Below, piece after piece: positions 14,411-22,652 of a stretch of 30,981 nucleotides of DNA; positions within the stretch are counted from its first letter, which is position 1, and every line of letters starts with the position of its first letter. Made by a program: the position numbers and the translations under genes. Under the pieces are notes generated by a model. The model had not been told where the DNA came from and did no database searches. It saw only the letters and a list, made by a program, of their open reading frames with translations. The stretch comes from Lachnoclostridium sp. UBA903. Its GTDB lineage: Bacteria > Bacillota > Clostridia > Lachnospirales > Lachnospiraceae. The stretch spans positions 1 through 30,981 of the forward strand of contig DBEP01000004.1 of NCBI GenBank assembly GCA_002294045.1. Reading direction: 5' to 3'.

Positions 14411-15958
14411 ATGGATAAGAAGAAAAGCATAATTACGGTAATTATATTATTTTTAATTTGCTTATTATTTACTACTACAAGTACCAGGGTATATGCAGCA
14501 GAGGAAGATGAAACCATTACCCAGGGCGTATATATAGATTCCGTCCATATCGGCGGCATGACGGCTGAGGAAGCAAAGCAGGCGGTAAAAGATTATGTGG
14601 ATGATTTAAAATCCAGGAAGATTGACGTTACAATTGATGGTAATACGGAAACAGTGACCTTAAGCGGGCTCGGCTACGATTATAAGGATAATAACTATAT
14701 TGAAGAAGCCGTAATGATCGGTAAAACCGGTAACCTCATTAAAAGATATAAAGAGCTGAAGGATACGGAACAATCCAATTTAGTATATAATCTGGAATTT
14801 AATTTAAGCGATGAAAAAATTAAGGAATTTGTTAAAGAGAAATGCAGCGCATACGATATAGCTGCTGTAAATGCCACCGTAAAACGGGAGAACGGGAGTT
14901 TTGTCTATACGGATCATACGGTTGGCCGCAAAGTCAATGTAGATAAGACAGTTGCGGATATAAAGGCCGCAGTTTTAGACGGCTGGAACCAGGAAGATAT
15001 TGCCCTGGCTGCGGTAGTTGAAGACGATAAGCCCAAATATACCAGGGAAATGGTTGAAAAATGTAAGGATTTACTTGGTACTTTCTCAACCACCTATACC
15101 ACGTCCTCCCAAAACCGGGCGGGTAATCTGGCTAATGGTGCCAAACTGATTAATAATACAGTCTTATATCCCGGGGATGTATTCTCCGCTTATGAAAAAT
15201 TAACACCTTTTACTACGGCCAACGGATATTATGAAGCAGGTGCTTATTCCAACGGCAGGGTTGTGGACAGTATAGGCGGCGGAGCATGCCAGGTTACGAC
15301 CACACTGTATAATGCGGTTTTATTATCCGAACTGGAAGTGGTGGAACGCCAGGCACATTCCATGACGATAAGTTATGTGGATTTATCCAGGGATTCGGCA
15401 ATAGCAGGAACCTGGAAGGATTTGAAGTTTAAAAATGATACGGAATCCCCCGTTGTAGTAGAAGCCTACACCTCAGGAAGAACCATTACCTTTAAAATCT
15501 GGGGCAATGAGACAAGAGATACCAAAAACAGAACCATTAAATTTGAATCAGTGGTATTGCAGGAAAAGGCACCGGGAAAAGATGTGGTTACCGAAGACCC
15601 TACCAAACCGACAACTTATAAGTTGACAACCCAGGCAGCCCATACCGGATATGTGGCGGAATTATACAAGATAGTGTATGAAAATGGGGTGGAAGTAAGC
15701 AGAACCAGGGTAAACAGAAGTGTTTATAATGCATCACCCAAATATGTTACCGTAGGGACCATGGAGGTAGAAGAGGAAGAAGAGGAAGAATCAAAAGATG
15801 ATAAGGCAGATGCAGAAACTCCTGCCGGTGATGATGCTCCTCCGAGGGAAGATAATAAAAAACCAGATAATACACAAGATTCGGTTGATGAAAATACACA
15901 GGTTGAGGATAATACCGCAGACAGTCAGACTGAGGTTAATGCTGCAGATGAGAATTAA
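14411..15958 (+). CDS. Secreted VanW-family protein with peptidoglycan-binding domain
   Basis: A 515-residue exported protein. Residues 1-30 are a signal peptide (K-K-K, hydrophobic core, V-Y-A-A). Residues 38-200 fit the PG_binding_4 region, with two units beginning G-V-Y-I-D-S-V-H-I-G-G-M and N-L-S-D-E-K-I. The VanW domain lies at about 222-365 with its hallmark S-I-G-G-G-A-C-Q-V-T-T-T-L-Y-N-A. From about 455 to the end the chain is acidic and low in complexity (E-E-E-E-E-E, then D, N, T, Q), a likely flexible extracellular tail without LPXTG motif. The start is ATG 14411 behind GAGGAGG. VanW proteins occur near vancomycin resistance genes, but none are here; a cell-wall role is inferred. 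Confidence 0.93.
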   Translation: MDKKKSIITVIILFLICLLFTTTSTRVYAAEEDETITQGVYIDSVHIGGMTAEEAKQAVKDYVDDLKSRKIDVTIDGNTETVTLSGLGYDYKDNNYIEEAVMIGKTGNLIKRYKELKDTEQSNLVYNLEFNLSDEKIKEFVKEKCSAYDIAAVNATVKRENGSFVYTDHTVGRKVNVDKTVADIKAAVLDGWNQEDIALAAVVEDDKPKYTREMVEKCKDLLGTFSTTYTTSSQNRAGNLANGAKLINNTVLYPGDVFSAYEKLTPFTTANGYYEAGAYSNGRVVDSIGGGACQVTTTLYNAVLLSELEVVERQAHSMTISYVDLSRDSAIAGTWKDLKFKNDTESPVVVEAYTSGRTITFKIWGNETRDTKNRTIKFESVVLQEKAPGKDVVTEDPTKPTTYKLTTQAAHTGYVAELYKIVYENGVEVSRTRVNRSVYNASPKYVTVGTMEVEEEEEEESKDDKADAETPAGDDAPPREDNKKPDNTQDSVDENTQVEDNTADSQTEVNAADEN

Positions 15959-15982
15959 TAAATAATGATAGTAATCATTAAG

Positions 15983-16018
15983 TAGCAAAGCGGAAGGAAT
16001 ACCTGCTTTGCTATTTAA
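15983..16018 (+). terminator. Terminator of the VanW-domain gene
   Basis: TAGCAAAGC (15983-15991) pairs perfectly with GCTTTGCTA (16005-16013), followed by TTT. It lies 24 bp after the stop codon. Confidence 0.75.
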
Positions 16019-16089
16019 CTGACATAAGGCCTTTGTTTTGTGAGAGGCTGTTTTACGCAAGATTGTCTTGGGCGGGCATTGATGTTTGA

Positions 16090-16161
16090 GCAGGTTTGAT
16101 ATTTTTATATAACAAACCTGCTTTCTTGTACAATAGGAAATTACGTCCTATTGTACAAGAA
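16090..16161. repeat. Two consecutive perfect hairpins of unknown function
   Basis: The first is GCAGGTTTG (16090-16098) with CAAACCTGC (16113-16121). Directly after it comes TTCTTGTACAATAGGA (16123-16138) with its exact complement at 16146-16161, a 16-bp stem around a 7-nt loop. There is no coding sequence here. The 320-bp gap between the VanW gene and the AIR synthase-like gene otherwise holds only a GC-rich stretch at about 16165-16240 without visible gene. Confidence 0.75.
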
Positions 16162-16278
16162 GCCTTCCAGGCGGGATGTGCACGGCGCACTGATGTAAGA
16201 TTTCCGCTAAAGTGACAGCACGTCGGCGCCGGCCCATTTGTTTAATAGAATACCCGGTAAATATAGGAGGCAGTATGA

Positions 16279-17265
16279 ATGAAGATTGGTAAAGTATCTG
16301 AGACGGTTTTAAAACGCTCCATATTAAAACAGATTAAGCACAGAAGAAAAGAAGTACTGGTCGGGCCGGCTGTCGGAGAAGACTGCAGTGTCATGGAATT
16401 AAAAGAGGATGAAGTATTTGTCATCTCCACAGATCCCATTACCGGGAGCACAAAGAATATAGGTACACTTGCGGTACATATAACTGCAAATGATATTTCC
16501 TCCAACGGCGCTGAAATCGTGGGTATTATGCTGACCGTTTTACTGCCTGGGGGCAGCAGGGAATCGGATTTAAAAGAAATAATGAAAGAGATAGAAACCG
16601 TTTGTGAAAGCCTGGATGTGGAAATTATGGGAGGGCATACGGAGATAACGGCAGCAGTTAACCAGCCCGTTATAACGGTTACCGGGGTTGGTAAAATGCC
16701 TAAGAAACGCATGATAAAAACCGCAGGTGTGACCATAGGCCAGGAAATTATCATGACGAAGTGGGCGGGCCTGGAAGGAACTGCAATTATAGCCGATAGT
16801 AAAGAGGAAGAACTGTTAACGAAATATACAAGGGATTTTATTGCGGGTGCTAAACTTTTTATCCGGTACATATCGGTTGTTCCGGAAGCCAAGATAGCGG
16901 GTAACTTTGGAGTAACCTCCATGCATGATGTAACGGAAGGCGGAATATTCGGAGCCTTATGGGAATTGGGGGAAGCCTCAGGAGTAGGACTGGAGGTTGA
17001 TCTAAAGAAAATACCGGTTAAGCAGGAGACCATAGAAATATGTGAATTCTATGATTTGAATCCTTATCAGCTCATATCAAGCGGTGTGATGCTTATGGTT
17101 ACGGACAGAGCCAATGAACTGGCGGATATGCTTAAGAGAAACAATATACCTGCTGCGGTGATTGGAAGAATTACGCCGGGGAATGACCGGGTTGTCTTAA
17201 ATGAAGAGGAAAAACGTTTCTTATCGCCGCCGGGAAGCGATGAACTGTATAAGGTAAGCAGTTAG
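16279..17265 (+). CDS. AIR synthase-related protein (HypE/PurM superfamily)
   Basis: A 328-residue ATP-binding protein of the PurM/HypE/ThiL/SelD fold. The N-terminal half carries V-G-P-A-V-G-E-D-C and the nucleotide-binding acids (S-T-D-P-I-T-G, H-I-T-A-N-D-I); G-G-H-T-E is in the middle; the C-terminal half has H-D-V-T-E-G-G-I-F-G-A-L-W-E and S-S-G-V-M-L. True HypE proteins end in P-R-I-C, whose Cys carries the modification; this one ends L-Y-K-V-S-S, so it is not a standard hydrogenase maturation HypE. The start is ATG 16279, eight bases after AGGAGG. An Lrp-type regulator and an aminotransferase follow on the same strand, but a long stem-loop (17264-17426) lies between. Confidence 0.9.
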   Translation: MKIGKVSETVLKRSILKQIKHRRKEVLVGPAVGEDCSVMELKEDEVFVISTDPITGSTKNIGTLAVHITANDISSNGAEIVGIMLTVLLPGGSRESDLKEIMKEIETVCESLDVEIMGGHTEITAAVNQPVITVTGVGKMPKKRMIKTAGVTIGQEIIMTKWAGLEGTAIIADSKEEELLTKYTRDFIAGAKLFIRYISVVPEAKIAGNFGVTSMHDVTEGGIFGALWELGEASGVGLEVDLKKIPVKQETIEICEFYDLNPYQLISSGVMLMVTDRANELADMLKRNNIPAAVIGRITPGNDRVVLNEEEKRFLSPPGSDELYKVSS

Positions 17266-17426
17266 TACAGCATTGCATAAATTTCGCTTAATATCAGTGC
17301 CTGATATTTGCGTCAGGGCAAGGCAGAGGAGGGAGGCGTAGCGGTGTTCTACGCTGACTGACGATAACGCAGCACTGGTGTAAATAGCGGGTGCTGAATT
17401 AAGTGATAATTGTGCAAGGCTGTACT
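17264..17426 (+). repeat. 163-bp stem-loop element overlapping the AIR synthase-like stop codon
   Basis: AGTACAGC (17264-17271) pairs with GCTGTACT (17419-17426), and pairing continues inward imperfectly for about 55 bases. It ends in the perfect inner hairpin GCGTAG (17336-17341) with CTACGC (17349-17354). Many differences between the arms (TCAGTGCCTG against TCAGCACCCG after complementing) keep pairing as G-U on the plus strand. The TAG stop of the upstream gene lies at its left edge. It is probably a member of a dispersed repeat family or a structured RNA. Confidence 0.7.
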
Positions 17427-17481
17427 GGGAATTAAAAAGAGGAATCATATCAATCTTAATCTATAGAAAGGACATAGTAAA

Positions 17482-17964
17482 ATGAGAGAGAAAATATTAT
17501 CTGCCATTGATAAAAACAGTAAATTGACCGCAAAGGATTTAGCAGCCATGCTGGGAAGCTCTGAGGAGGAAATATCGGCCATTATTAAGGAGCTTGAAGC
17601 GGAGACCGTTATATGCGGTTATCCTACCTTAATTAACTGGGATAAAACAGAAAGCGAAAAGGTAACCGCCCTGATTGAAGTAAAAGTAACGCCCCAGCGG
17701 GGACAGGGTTTTGATAAAATTGCAGAAAGAATCTATAAATTTGATGAAGTGGAATCCGTTTATCTTATGTCAGGCGGATTTGACCTGACTGTTATTATAG
17801 AAGGCAAAAGCATGAAAGAGGTGGCTAATTTCGTATCCAGTAAGCTGGCTCCCATGGAAGCAGTATTAAGTACGGCAACCCATTTTGTTCTAAAGAAATA
17901 TAAAGAACATGGTTTACCATTAGTGCATGAGACCAACGATGAAAGGATGCTGATTACACCGTGA
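17482..17964 (+). CDS. Lrp/AsnC-family transcriptional regulator
   Basis: A 160-residue regulator. Residues 1-50 are the winged helix (I-L-S-A-I-D-K-N-S-K-L-T-A-K-D-L-A-A-M-L-G-S-S-E-E-E-I), shorter and less canonical than in Lrp. Residues 65-140 form the RAM ligand-binding domain (V-T-A-L-I-E-V-K-V-T-P-Q-R-G, then V-E-S-V-Y-L-M-S-G-G-F-D-L-T-V-I-I-E-G). The start is ATG 17482 behind GAAAGGAC. The GTGA at 17961-17964 joins its stop to the start of the aminotransferase gene, so the two are translated together. It probably senses an amino acid and controls this operon. Confidence 0.93.
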   Translation: MREKILSAIDKNSKLTAKDLAAMLGSSEEEISAIIKELEAETVICGYPTLINWDKTESEKVTALIEVKVTPQRGQGFDKIAERIYKFDEVESVYLMSGGFDLTVIIEGKSMKEVANFVSSKLAPMEAVLSTATHFVLKKYKEHGLPLVHETNDERMLITP

Positions 17965-19127
17965 GAAACCCATTATCAAAAGTAGTTGTGGAAATACAGC
18001 CGTCGGGCATAAGGAAATTTTTTGATATTGTTAGTGAAATGAAGGATGCCATATCGTTAGGTGTCGGTGAGCCGGATTTTGATACCCCCTGGCATATCAG
18101 GGAAGAAGGTATCTATTCCCTGGAAAAGGGCAGGACTTTTTACACCTCCAACGCAGGATTAAAGGAATTAAAGCTGGAAATCAGTTATTATCTAAAAAGA
18201 AGATACGGGCTGTATTATAATCCGGAGCGTGAAACCATAGTTACCGTCGGAGGCAGTGAGGCAATCGATATCGCCCTGCGTGCCATGGTAGATCCGGGGG
18301 ATGAAGTTTTAATACCTCAGCCAAGCTATGTATCTTATTTGCCTTGTGTTGTATTAGCAGGCGGCAAGCCGGTTGTTATAGAATTAAAAGCAGAAAATGA
18401 GTTCAGACTAACTAAAGAACAGCTTTTAGATGCTATAACAGATAAGACAAAAGTACTTATTATGCCCTTTCCCAATAACCCCACGGGGGCTATTATGGAA
18501 TATGAGGACCTGGTGGATATCGCGAAAATTATAGAAGAAAAAGATATTTTTGTAATATCGGATGAGATCTATTCGGAACTTACCTATGGGAAAAAACATG
18601 TATCTATTGCGGAATTCCCGGGTATGAAAGACAGAACGATTCTGATTAACGGTTTTTCCAAGTCCTATGCAATGACCGGCTGGAGACTGGGTTATGCGTC
18701 AGGTCCTGAAAATATTATCGAGCAAATGGTTAAAATCCATCAGTTTGCCATTATGTGTGCTCCCACCACCAGCCAGTATGCTGCGGTGGAAGCTTTAAGA
18801 AACGGTGATTCGGACGTGGAAATGATGCGGGACGCCTATGACCAGAGAAGAAGATTTTTAGTACATGCCCTGCGTGAAATGGGCCTGGATTGCTTTGAGC
18901 CGTATGGGGCTTTTTATGTATTCCCCTGTATTCAAAGCCTGGGAATGACTTCGGAAGAATTTGCCGCCGCTTTGCTGAAGGAAGAAAAAGTGGCAGTTGT
19001 ACCGGGTACGGCTTTCGGTGATTGCGGAGAAGGCTTCCTGAGAATATCCTATGCATATTCCATAGAAAATTTAAAAGTAGCATTGGAGCGGATGGAACGC
19101 TTTGTTAAGAAACATAAACGCATATAA
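17961..19127 (+). CDS. Class I/II PLP-dependent aminotransferase
   Basis: A fold-type I aminotransferase of 388 residues. The PLP lysine is Lys234 in S-K-S-Y-A-M-T-G-W-R-L-G-Y. Asn173 in N-N-P-T-G, and Asp201 with Tyr204 in S-D-E-I-Y, are the other cofactor contacts; G-E-P-D-F-D-T-P is at the N-terminus. It resembles the aspartate/aromatic aminotransferase and MalY-PatB group; the exact substrate is open. The start is GTG 17961, overlapping the Lrp-type stop by four bases. The pairing of Lrp-type regulator and aminotransferase is common and implies amino-acid responsive control. Confidence 0.95.
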   Translation: MRNPLSKVVVEIQPSGIRKFFDIVSEMKDAISLGVGEPDFDTPWHIREEGIYSLEKGRTFYTSNAGLKELKLEISYYLKRRYGLYYNPERETIVTVGGSEAIDIALRAMVDPGDEVLIPQPSYVSYLPCVVLAGGKPVVIELKAENEFRLTKEQLLDAITDKTKVLIMPFPNNPTGAIMEYEDLVDIAKIIEEKDIFVISDEIYSELTYGKKHVSIAEFPGMKDRTILINGFSKSYAMTGWRLGYASGPENIIEQMVKIHQFAIMCAPTTSQYAAVEALRNGDSDVEMMRDAYDQRRRFLVHALREMGLDCFEPYGAFYVFPCIQSLGMTSEEFAAALLKEEKVAVVPGTAFGDCGEGFLRISYAYSIENLKVALERMERFVKKHKRI

Positions 19128-19161
19128 TTTGTAAAAATAATATTTGGGTTGTAAAATCTGG

Positions 19162-19167
19162 TATAAT
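19162..19167 (+). promoter_or_regulatory. Extended -10 promoter of the cheX-like gene
   Basis: TATAAT at 19162-19167 is preceded by TGG, giving an extended -10 box. A clear -35 box is missing. It is 71 bp before the start codon. Confidence 0.5.
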
Positions 19168-19237
19168 TGTGATAAAATCGTATTATCATTATTTTGGAGT
19201 CTGTAATGAACGGACCAGTTACTTAGGAGGAAAAATT

Positions 19238-19702
19238 ATGGCAGGATTGAATGCAGAGCACATAAATCCCTTTTTAATTGCTGCTACGAAGATACTGAAG
19301 GATATGTGCTTTGTAGATGTAAAGATCGGAAAACCATATGTGAAGGATACGGATTTTACAGATGAAACATTAGTTATTATAATCGGAATAACAGGCGAAA
19401 TACGGGGGCAGGCTATGATAGCATTTCCGGATGTGGTAGCGTGTGACATAGCATCTAAAATGATTATGATGCCGGTAACTCAATTGGACGAATTATCAAC
19501 CAGTGCCGTATGTGAGCTGGGCAATATGATTATGGGTAATACGGCGACAATATTTTCAACAAAAGGGGTCGGTATTGATATTACGCCCCCAACTCTTTGC
19601 TCTGGCAATGTTTCATTTTCTAATAACTTTTCTCAGAATGTCTGTATACCCTTAGTTTATGATGACAGCAAGGTTATTGAAATCAATGTGGCTATTAAGT
19701 AA
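19238..19702 (+). CDS. CheX-like chemotaxis phosphatase
   Basis: A 154-residue cytoplasmic protein of the CheC/CheX/FliY group, which dephosphorylates CheY-P. The active helix is recognisable as S-A-V-C-E-L-G-N-M-I-M-G-N-T-A (Glu and Asn of the E-x-x-N motif). The N-terminus (H-I-N-P-F-L-I-A-A-T-K-I-L-K-D-M) and the strand G-I-T-G-E-I-R-G-Q-A are typical. The start is ATG 19238 behind TTAGGAGG. No chemotaxis or flagellar gene is nearby, so this is an orphan copy; it may act on a free-standing response regulator. Confidence 0.9.
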   Translation: MAGLNAEHINPFLIAATKILKDMCFVDVKIGKPYVKDTDFTDETLVIIIGITGEIRGQAMIAFPDVVACDIASKMIMMPVTQLDELSTSAVCELGNMIMGNTATIFSTKGVGIDITPPTLCSGNVSFSNNFSQNVCIPLVYDDSKVIEINVAIK

Positions 19703-19771
19703 TTTTTTCAATTACCTTGCGGCTGACAGGAACAGCCCTACTTAAATCATACAAAAAAGTTTGTTTTGATA

Positions 19772-19799
19772 TTGACTTAAGCGGATTTACAATTATAAT
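19772..19799 (+). promoter_or_regulatory. Promoter of trmL
   Basis: The -35 box TTGACT (19772-19777), a 16-bp spacer and the -10 box TATAAT (19794-19799), 63 bp before the trmL start. Confidence 0.7.
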
Positions 19800-19861
19800 T
19801 TGTTTAAATTTAATAAAAAAAGATTAAATATTTCAACATAAATAAGAGCGGAGTATCCAGA

Positions 19862-20362
19862 ATGAATGTTGTGTTACTTGAACCCGAAATACCGGCCAAT
19901 ACGGGTAACATAGGAAGAACCTGTGCGGCCACCGGAACCAGATTACATTTGATAGAACCATTGGGTTTTAAACTGAATGAGAAAGAAATTAAAAGAGCAG
20001 GATTGGATTACTGGAAGGACCTTGATGTTACGGTTTATAACAATTATGAAGACTTCCTGAATCAAAATCCCGATGCGAAGGTATATATGGCCACAACAAA
20101 AGCGGTTCATGTATATACGGAGGTTAGCTATGAACCGGACAGCTTTATTATGTTTGGTAAGGAAAGTGCGGGAATTCCGGAAGAAATTCTTCTCCGGAAT
20201 AAAGAAAATGCGGTCCGCATACCAATGATTGGGGAGATACGTTCCCTGAATTTAGCCAATTCCGTAGCCATTGTCCTTTATGAAGCATTACGTCAGAATA
20301 ATTTCTCCGGAATGAGAAGAAACGGGCAGCTTCATCACCACACCTGGGATGACAGCCTGTAA
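19862..20362 (+). CDS. trmL: tRNA (cytidine(34)-2'-O)-methyltransferase
   Basis: A SPOUT (trefoil-knot) methyltransferase of 166 residues that 2'-O-methylates the wobble base of tRNA-Leu isoacceptors, one of which (UAA) is encoded in this window. Motifs are N-T-G-N-I-G-R-T-C-A-A-T (residues 13-24), F-G-K-E-S-A-G-I-P-E-E in the middle, and the knot I-P-M-I-G-E-I-R-S-L-N-L-A-N-S-V-A near the end. The length is standard. The start is ATG 19862; the ribosome binding site (GCGGAG) is moderate. The gene is convergent with the sensor kinase gene, 18 bp away, with no clear terminator between. Confidence 0.95.
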   Translation: MNVVLLEPEIPANTGNIGRTCAATGTRLHLIEPLGFKLNEKEIKRAGLDYWKDLDVTVYNNYEDFLNQNPDAKVYMATTKAVHVYTEVSYEPDSFIMFGKESAGIPEEILLRNKENAVRIPMIGEIRSLNLANSVAIVLYEALRQNNFSGMRRNGQLHHHTWDDSL

Positions 20363-20380
20363 TGATACGAGGACAGGCGG

Positions 20381-21802
20381 CTATAGAAGAAATCCTTCCG
20401 ATCTCGGCAGGGTAAAAATAAATTCGGTTCCGACACCTTCCGTGCTGATTACATTAATATTTTCGTTATGGGCAGTAATGATTTCCCTGGTTATGGAAAG
20501 ACCAAGCCCGGTGCCTTTTTTATCTTTGCCTCTGGAGGCATCTGTTTTATAGAATCGTTCCCATATTTTCTTTATATTATCTTTGGGTATTCCGACACCG
20601 TTATCTTTCACGGATATAAATATCTTATCGCCTTTTTCCACGGTAGATATCTTGATTGCGGAATTGGGATGGCTGAATTTTATGGCGTTGTCAAAAAGGT
20701 TGTAAAGTACCTGCTGGATTTTCCCCATGTCGGCATCCACTAAGGTTTCTTTTGAGGAAAAGATAAGATTTAATGTAATCTTCTTCTGGGTGCAGGCACC
20801 TTCAAAGCTTTCAGCCGTTTTCTTAATAATGTGGTTGATATCAAAAGAAACAATATCCAATATAGTGCCATGATTATCAAAACTGTTTAAGGCTAAAAGA
20901 CTTGTGGTAAGTTTATTCAGCCGTTCTGTTTCAAACAATATAATTCCCAGGTACTTATCCTTCATCTCATAGGGAATGGTTCCGTCCTGCAAAGCTTCCG
21001 CATAACCCTTAATGGAAGTCAGAGGAGAACGGAAATCGTGGGAAATATTAGCTACAAACTTTTTCTGGTAATCATCCAGATTGTTGATTTCACCGGCCAT
21101 ATAAGATATGGAATTAGCCAGGTGCCCATATTCATCCTGCCGTTTTATTTTAAGAGCATAGGAATAATTCCCTTTCGTATATTCGTACGCCGCTTTATTT
21201 AATTTATTCAAAGGCAGAATGGTTAAATAATAAAGGTAGACGAATATAAGGAACAAAAAAGCTAAAAATATCAAAAAGCAGATATTGAGTATATCGATTA
21301 CATAGGTACTTTCTTTTTGAATTCCGTTTAAGGAGGAATGCATAACTATATATCCCCGCACCTGGTATTTGTAAATTACCCGGTATACCACACTGACCAT
21401 GGGCTCTGATAATACACCTTTCATAACTGTGCGGCTGTGGAAGGTCTCATCCAGGAAATCCGGGTCCATCTCCATAACATTAATTGGTTCCTCCCTGTCG
21501 GGGTCCGGCCTGGTGTCGGATATAACCAAACCGCCGGTATTTACAATCCAGATACGGGCATTTAAAATAGACCCTTTGGTCTTAATCTGTGTTGTAAGAT
21601 AATTAAGCGATAATTCTTCGTTATAGAAGCTGGTCATATATTCGGCAGAAATGGAAGCTGCCTCGTTGTATAATAAAGATTTTTTTTCCTCTACTAATTT
21701 ATTTTCATATCGATTGGCAGCATATGTATTAAGAAGTATAAACATAAATACTGCCGAAAAGATGTAACAAATCAATAGATTAATCCATAAATACCGTTTC
21801 AT
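20381..21802 (-). CDS. Membrane sensor histidine kinase
   Basis: A two-component sensor of 473 residues. Two membrane helices (about 7-27 and 169-192) enclose an extracytoplasmic sensor domain of about 140 residues. A HAMP linker follows (about 193-246), then HisKA with the phosphorylated His255 in S-H-D-F-R-S-P-L-T-S. The ATPase domain has the N box around Asn372 (N-L-F-D-N-A-I-K), D-N-G-V-G-I-P (400-406) and G-T-G-L-G-L-S-I (430-437). The start is ATG 21802 behind GGAGAC. It is the third gene of the minus-strand operon mutS2, response regulator, kinase, and its partner lies 118 bp upstream. The ligand is unknown. Confidence 0.95.
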   Translation of the reverse strand: MKRYLWINLLICYIFSAVFMFILLNTYAANRYENKLVEEKKSLLYNEAASISAEYMTSFYNEELSLNYLTTQIKTKGSILNARIWIVNTGGLVISDTRPDPDREEPINVMEMDPDFLDETFHSRTVMKGVLSEPMVSVVYRVIYKYQVRGYIVMHSSLNGIQKESTYVIDILNICFLIFLAFLFLIFVYLYYLTILPLNKLNKAAYEYTKGNYSYALKIKRQDEYGHLANSISYMAGEINNLDDYQKKFVANISHDFRSPLTSIKGYAEALQDGTIPYEMKDKYLGIILFETERLNKLTTSLLALNSFDNHGTILDIVSFDINHIIKKTAESFEGACTQKKITLNLIFSSKETLVDADMGKIQQVLYNLFDNAIKFSHPNSAIKISTVEKGDKIFISVKDNGVGIPKDNIKKIWERFYKTDASRGKDKKGTGLGLSITREIITAHNENINVISTEGVGTEFIFTLPRSEGFLL

Positions 21803-21840
21803 ACTGTCTCCGTCTGCTGCTTATACAGCGTATCGTTCCC

Positions 21841-21906
21841 GTGTACTGTTTTGCTTTTGCAGGCTGGCAAAACATTCAGCAATCTTTGGTTAATAAGACG
21901 GTACAC
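21841..21906 (-). other. Stem-loop between response regulator and kinase genes
   Basis: GTGTAC (21841-21846) and GTACAC (21901-21906) enclose an inner GTTTTGC (21848-21854)/GCAAAAC (21867-21873) stem. It fills most of the 118-bp gap and could reduce or process transcription into the kinase gene. No T run follows on the minus strand. Confidence 0.4.
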
Positions 21907-21920
21907 AGGTAGGTTTTCCG

Positions 21921-22637
21921 TTATTTTTTTACCTCAAATTTATAGCCGATACCCCATACCGTTGATAAACTCCAGGAAACGTGGTCTTTTATTTTTTCAC
22001 GCAGCCTTTTGATATGCACATCAACGGTTCTGGTGTCACCGATGTATTCATAACCCCAGATATGGTCCAAAAGCTGTTCCCTGGTAAAGACCTGGTTGGG
22101 ATGGGAGGCCAGGAAATAAAATAATTCAAGCTCCTTGGGAGGCATTTCAATGGTGTTTCCGTAATACAATACGGAATAGTTGGACTGATTTATAACAAGA
22201 TCCGGATAGGATACATAATCACCGGTCTGGTCTGATGAGGCAGGCTCCGGAGCTTGTGCAACGACAGGATGAAAGCGTCTTAAGACAGCTTTTACGCGGG
22301 CAACCAATTCCTTGGAGTCAAACGGCTTGATAATATAATCATCCGCTCCCAGTTCCAGGCCCAGGACTTTATCAAAGATTTCACCTTTGGCCGAAAGCAT
22401 GATAATGGGTACGGAAGACGTTCTGCGTATTTCCCTGCAGACTTCATAGCCGTCAATGCCCGGCAGCATCAGATCCAGCAGAATTAAATTCGGCTGGTAG
22501 CTTGCAAATTTAAGAATTGCCTCCTCGCCGTCATGGACCATAAGGGTATCAAAGCATTCCTTGGTCAGATAGAGGGAAATCAGTCCTGCAATATTAACAT
22601 CATCGTCAACTATTAGTATTTTTTGTTTCGTTGCCAT
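21921..22637 (-). CDS. OmpR/PhoB-family response regulator
   Basis: A 238-residue two-component regulator. The receiver domain has the acid pair Asp11/Asp12, phosphoacceptor Asp55 in L-I-L-L-D-L-M-L-P-G, and Lys104 in K-P-F-D. A linker of about 30 residues follows, then a winged-helix OmpR-type domain (F-T-R-E-Q-L-L-D-H-I-W-G, then R-T-V-D-V-H-I-K-R-L-R-E-K-I). The start is ATG 22637 behind AAGGAGG, 15 bp after the mutS2 stop, so it is co-transcribed with mutS2. It should be activated by the kinase encoded next. Confidence 0.96.
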   Translation of the reverse strand: MATKQKILIVDDDVNIAGLISLYLTKECFDTLMVHDGEEAILKFASYQPNLILLDLMLPGIDGYEVCREIRRTSSVPIIMLSAKGEIFDKVLGLELGADDYIIKPFDSKELVARVKAVLRRFHPVVAQAPEPASSDQTGDYVSYPDLVINQSNYSVLYYGNTIEMPPKELELFYFLASHPNQVFTREQLLDHIWGYEYIGDTRTVDVHIKRLREKIKDHVSWSLSTVWGIGYKFEVKK

Positions 22638-22652
22638 AAAGCCTCCTTTTAT

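Noticed and set aside
14411..15958. VanW gene as evidence for vancomycin resistance
   Set aside because: No vanH, vanA/B-type ligase, vanX or vanY gene is present; VanW domains are widespread in wall-associated clostridial proteins.
16242..17033. 263-codon open frame opposite the AIR synthase-like gene
   Set aside because: It is Ser/Thr/Pro-rich with no family resemblance; the plus-strand gene has motifs and a strong ribosome binding site.
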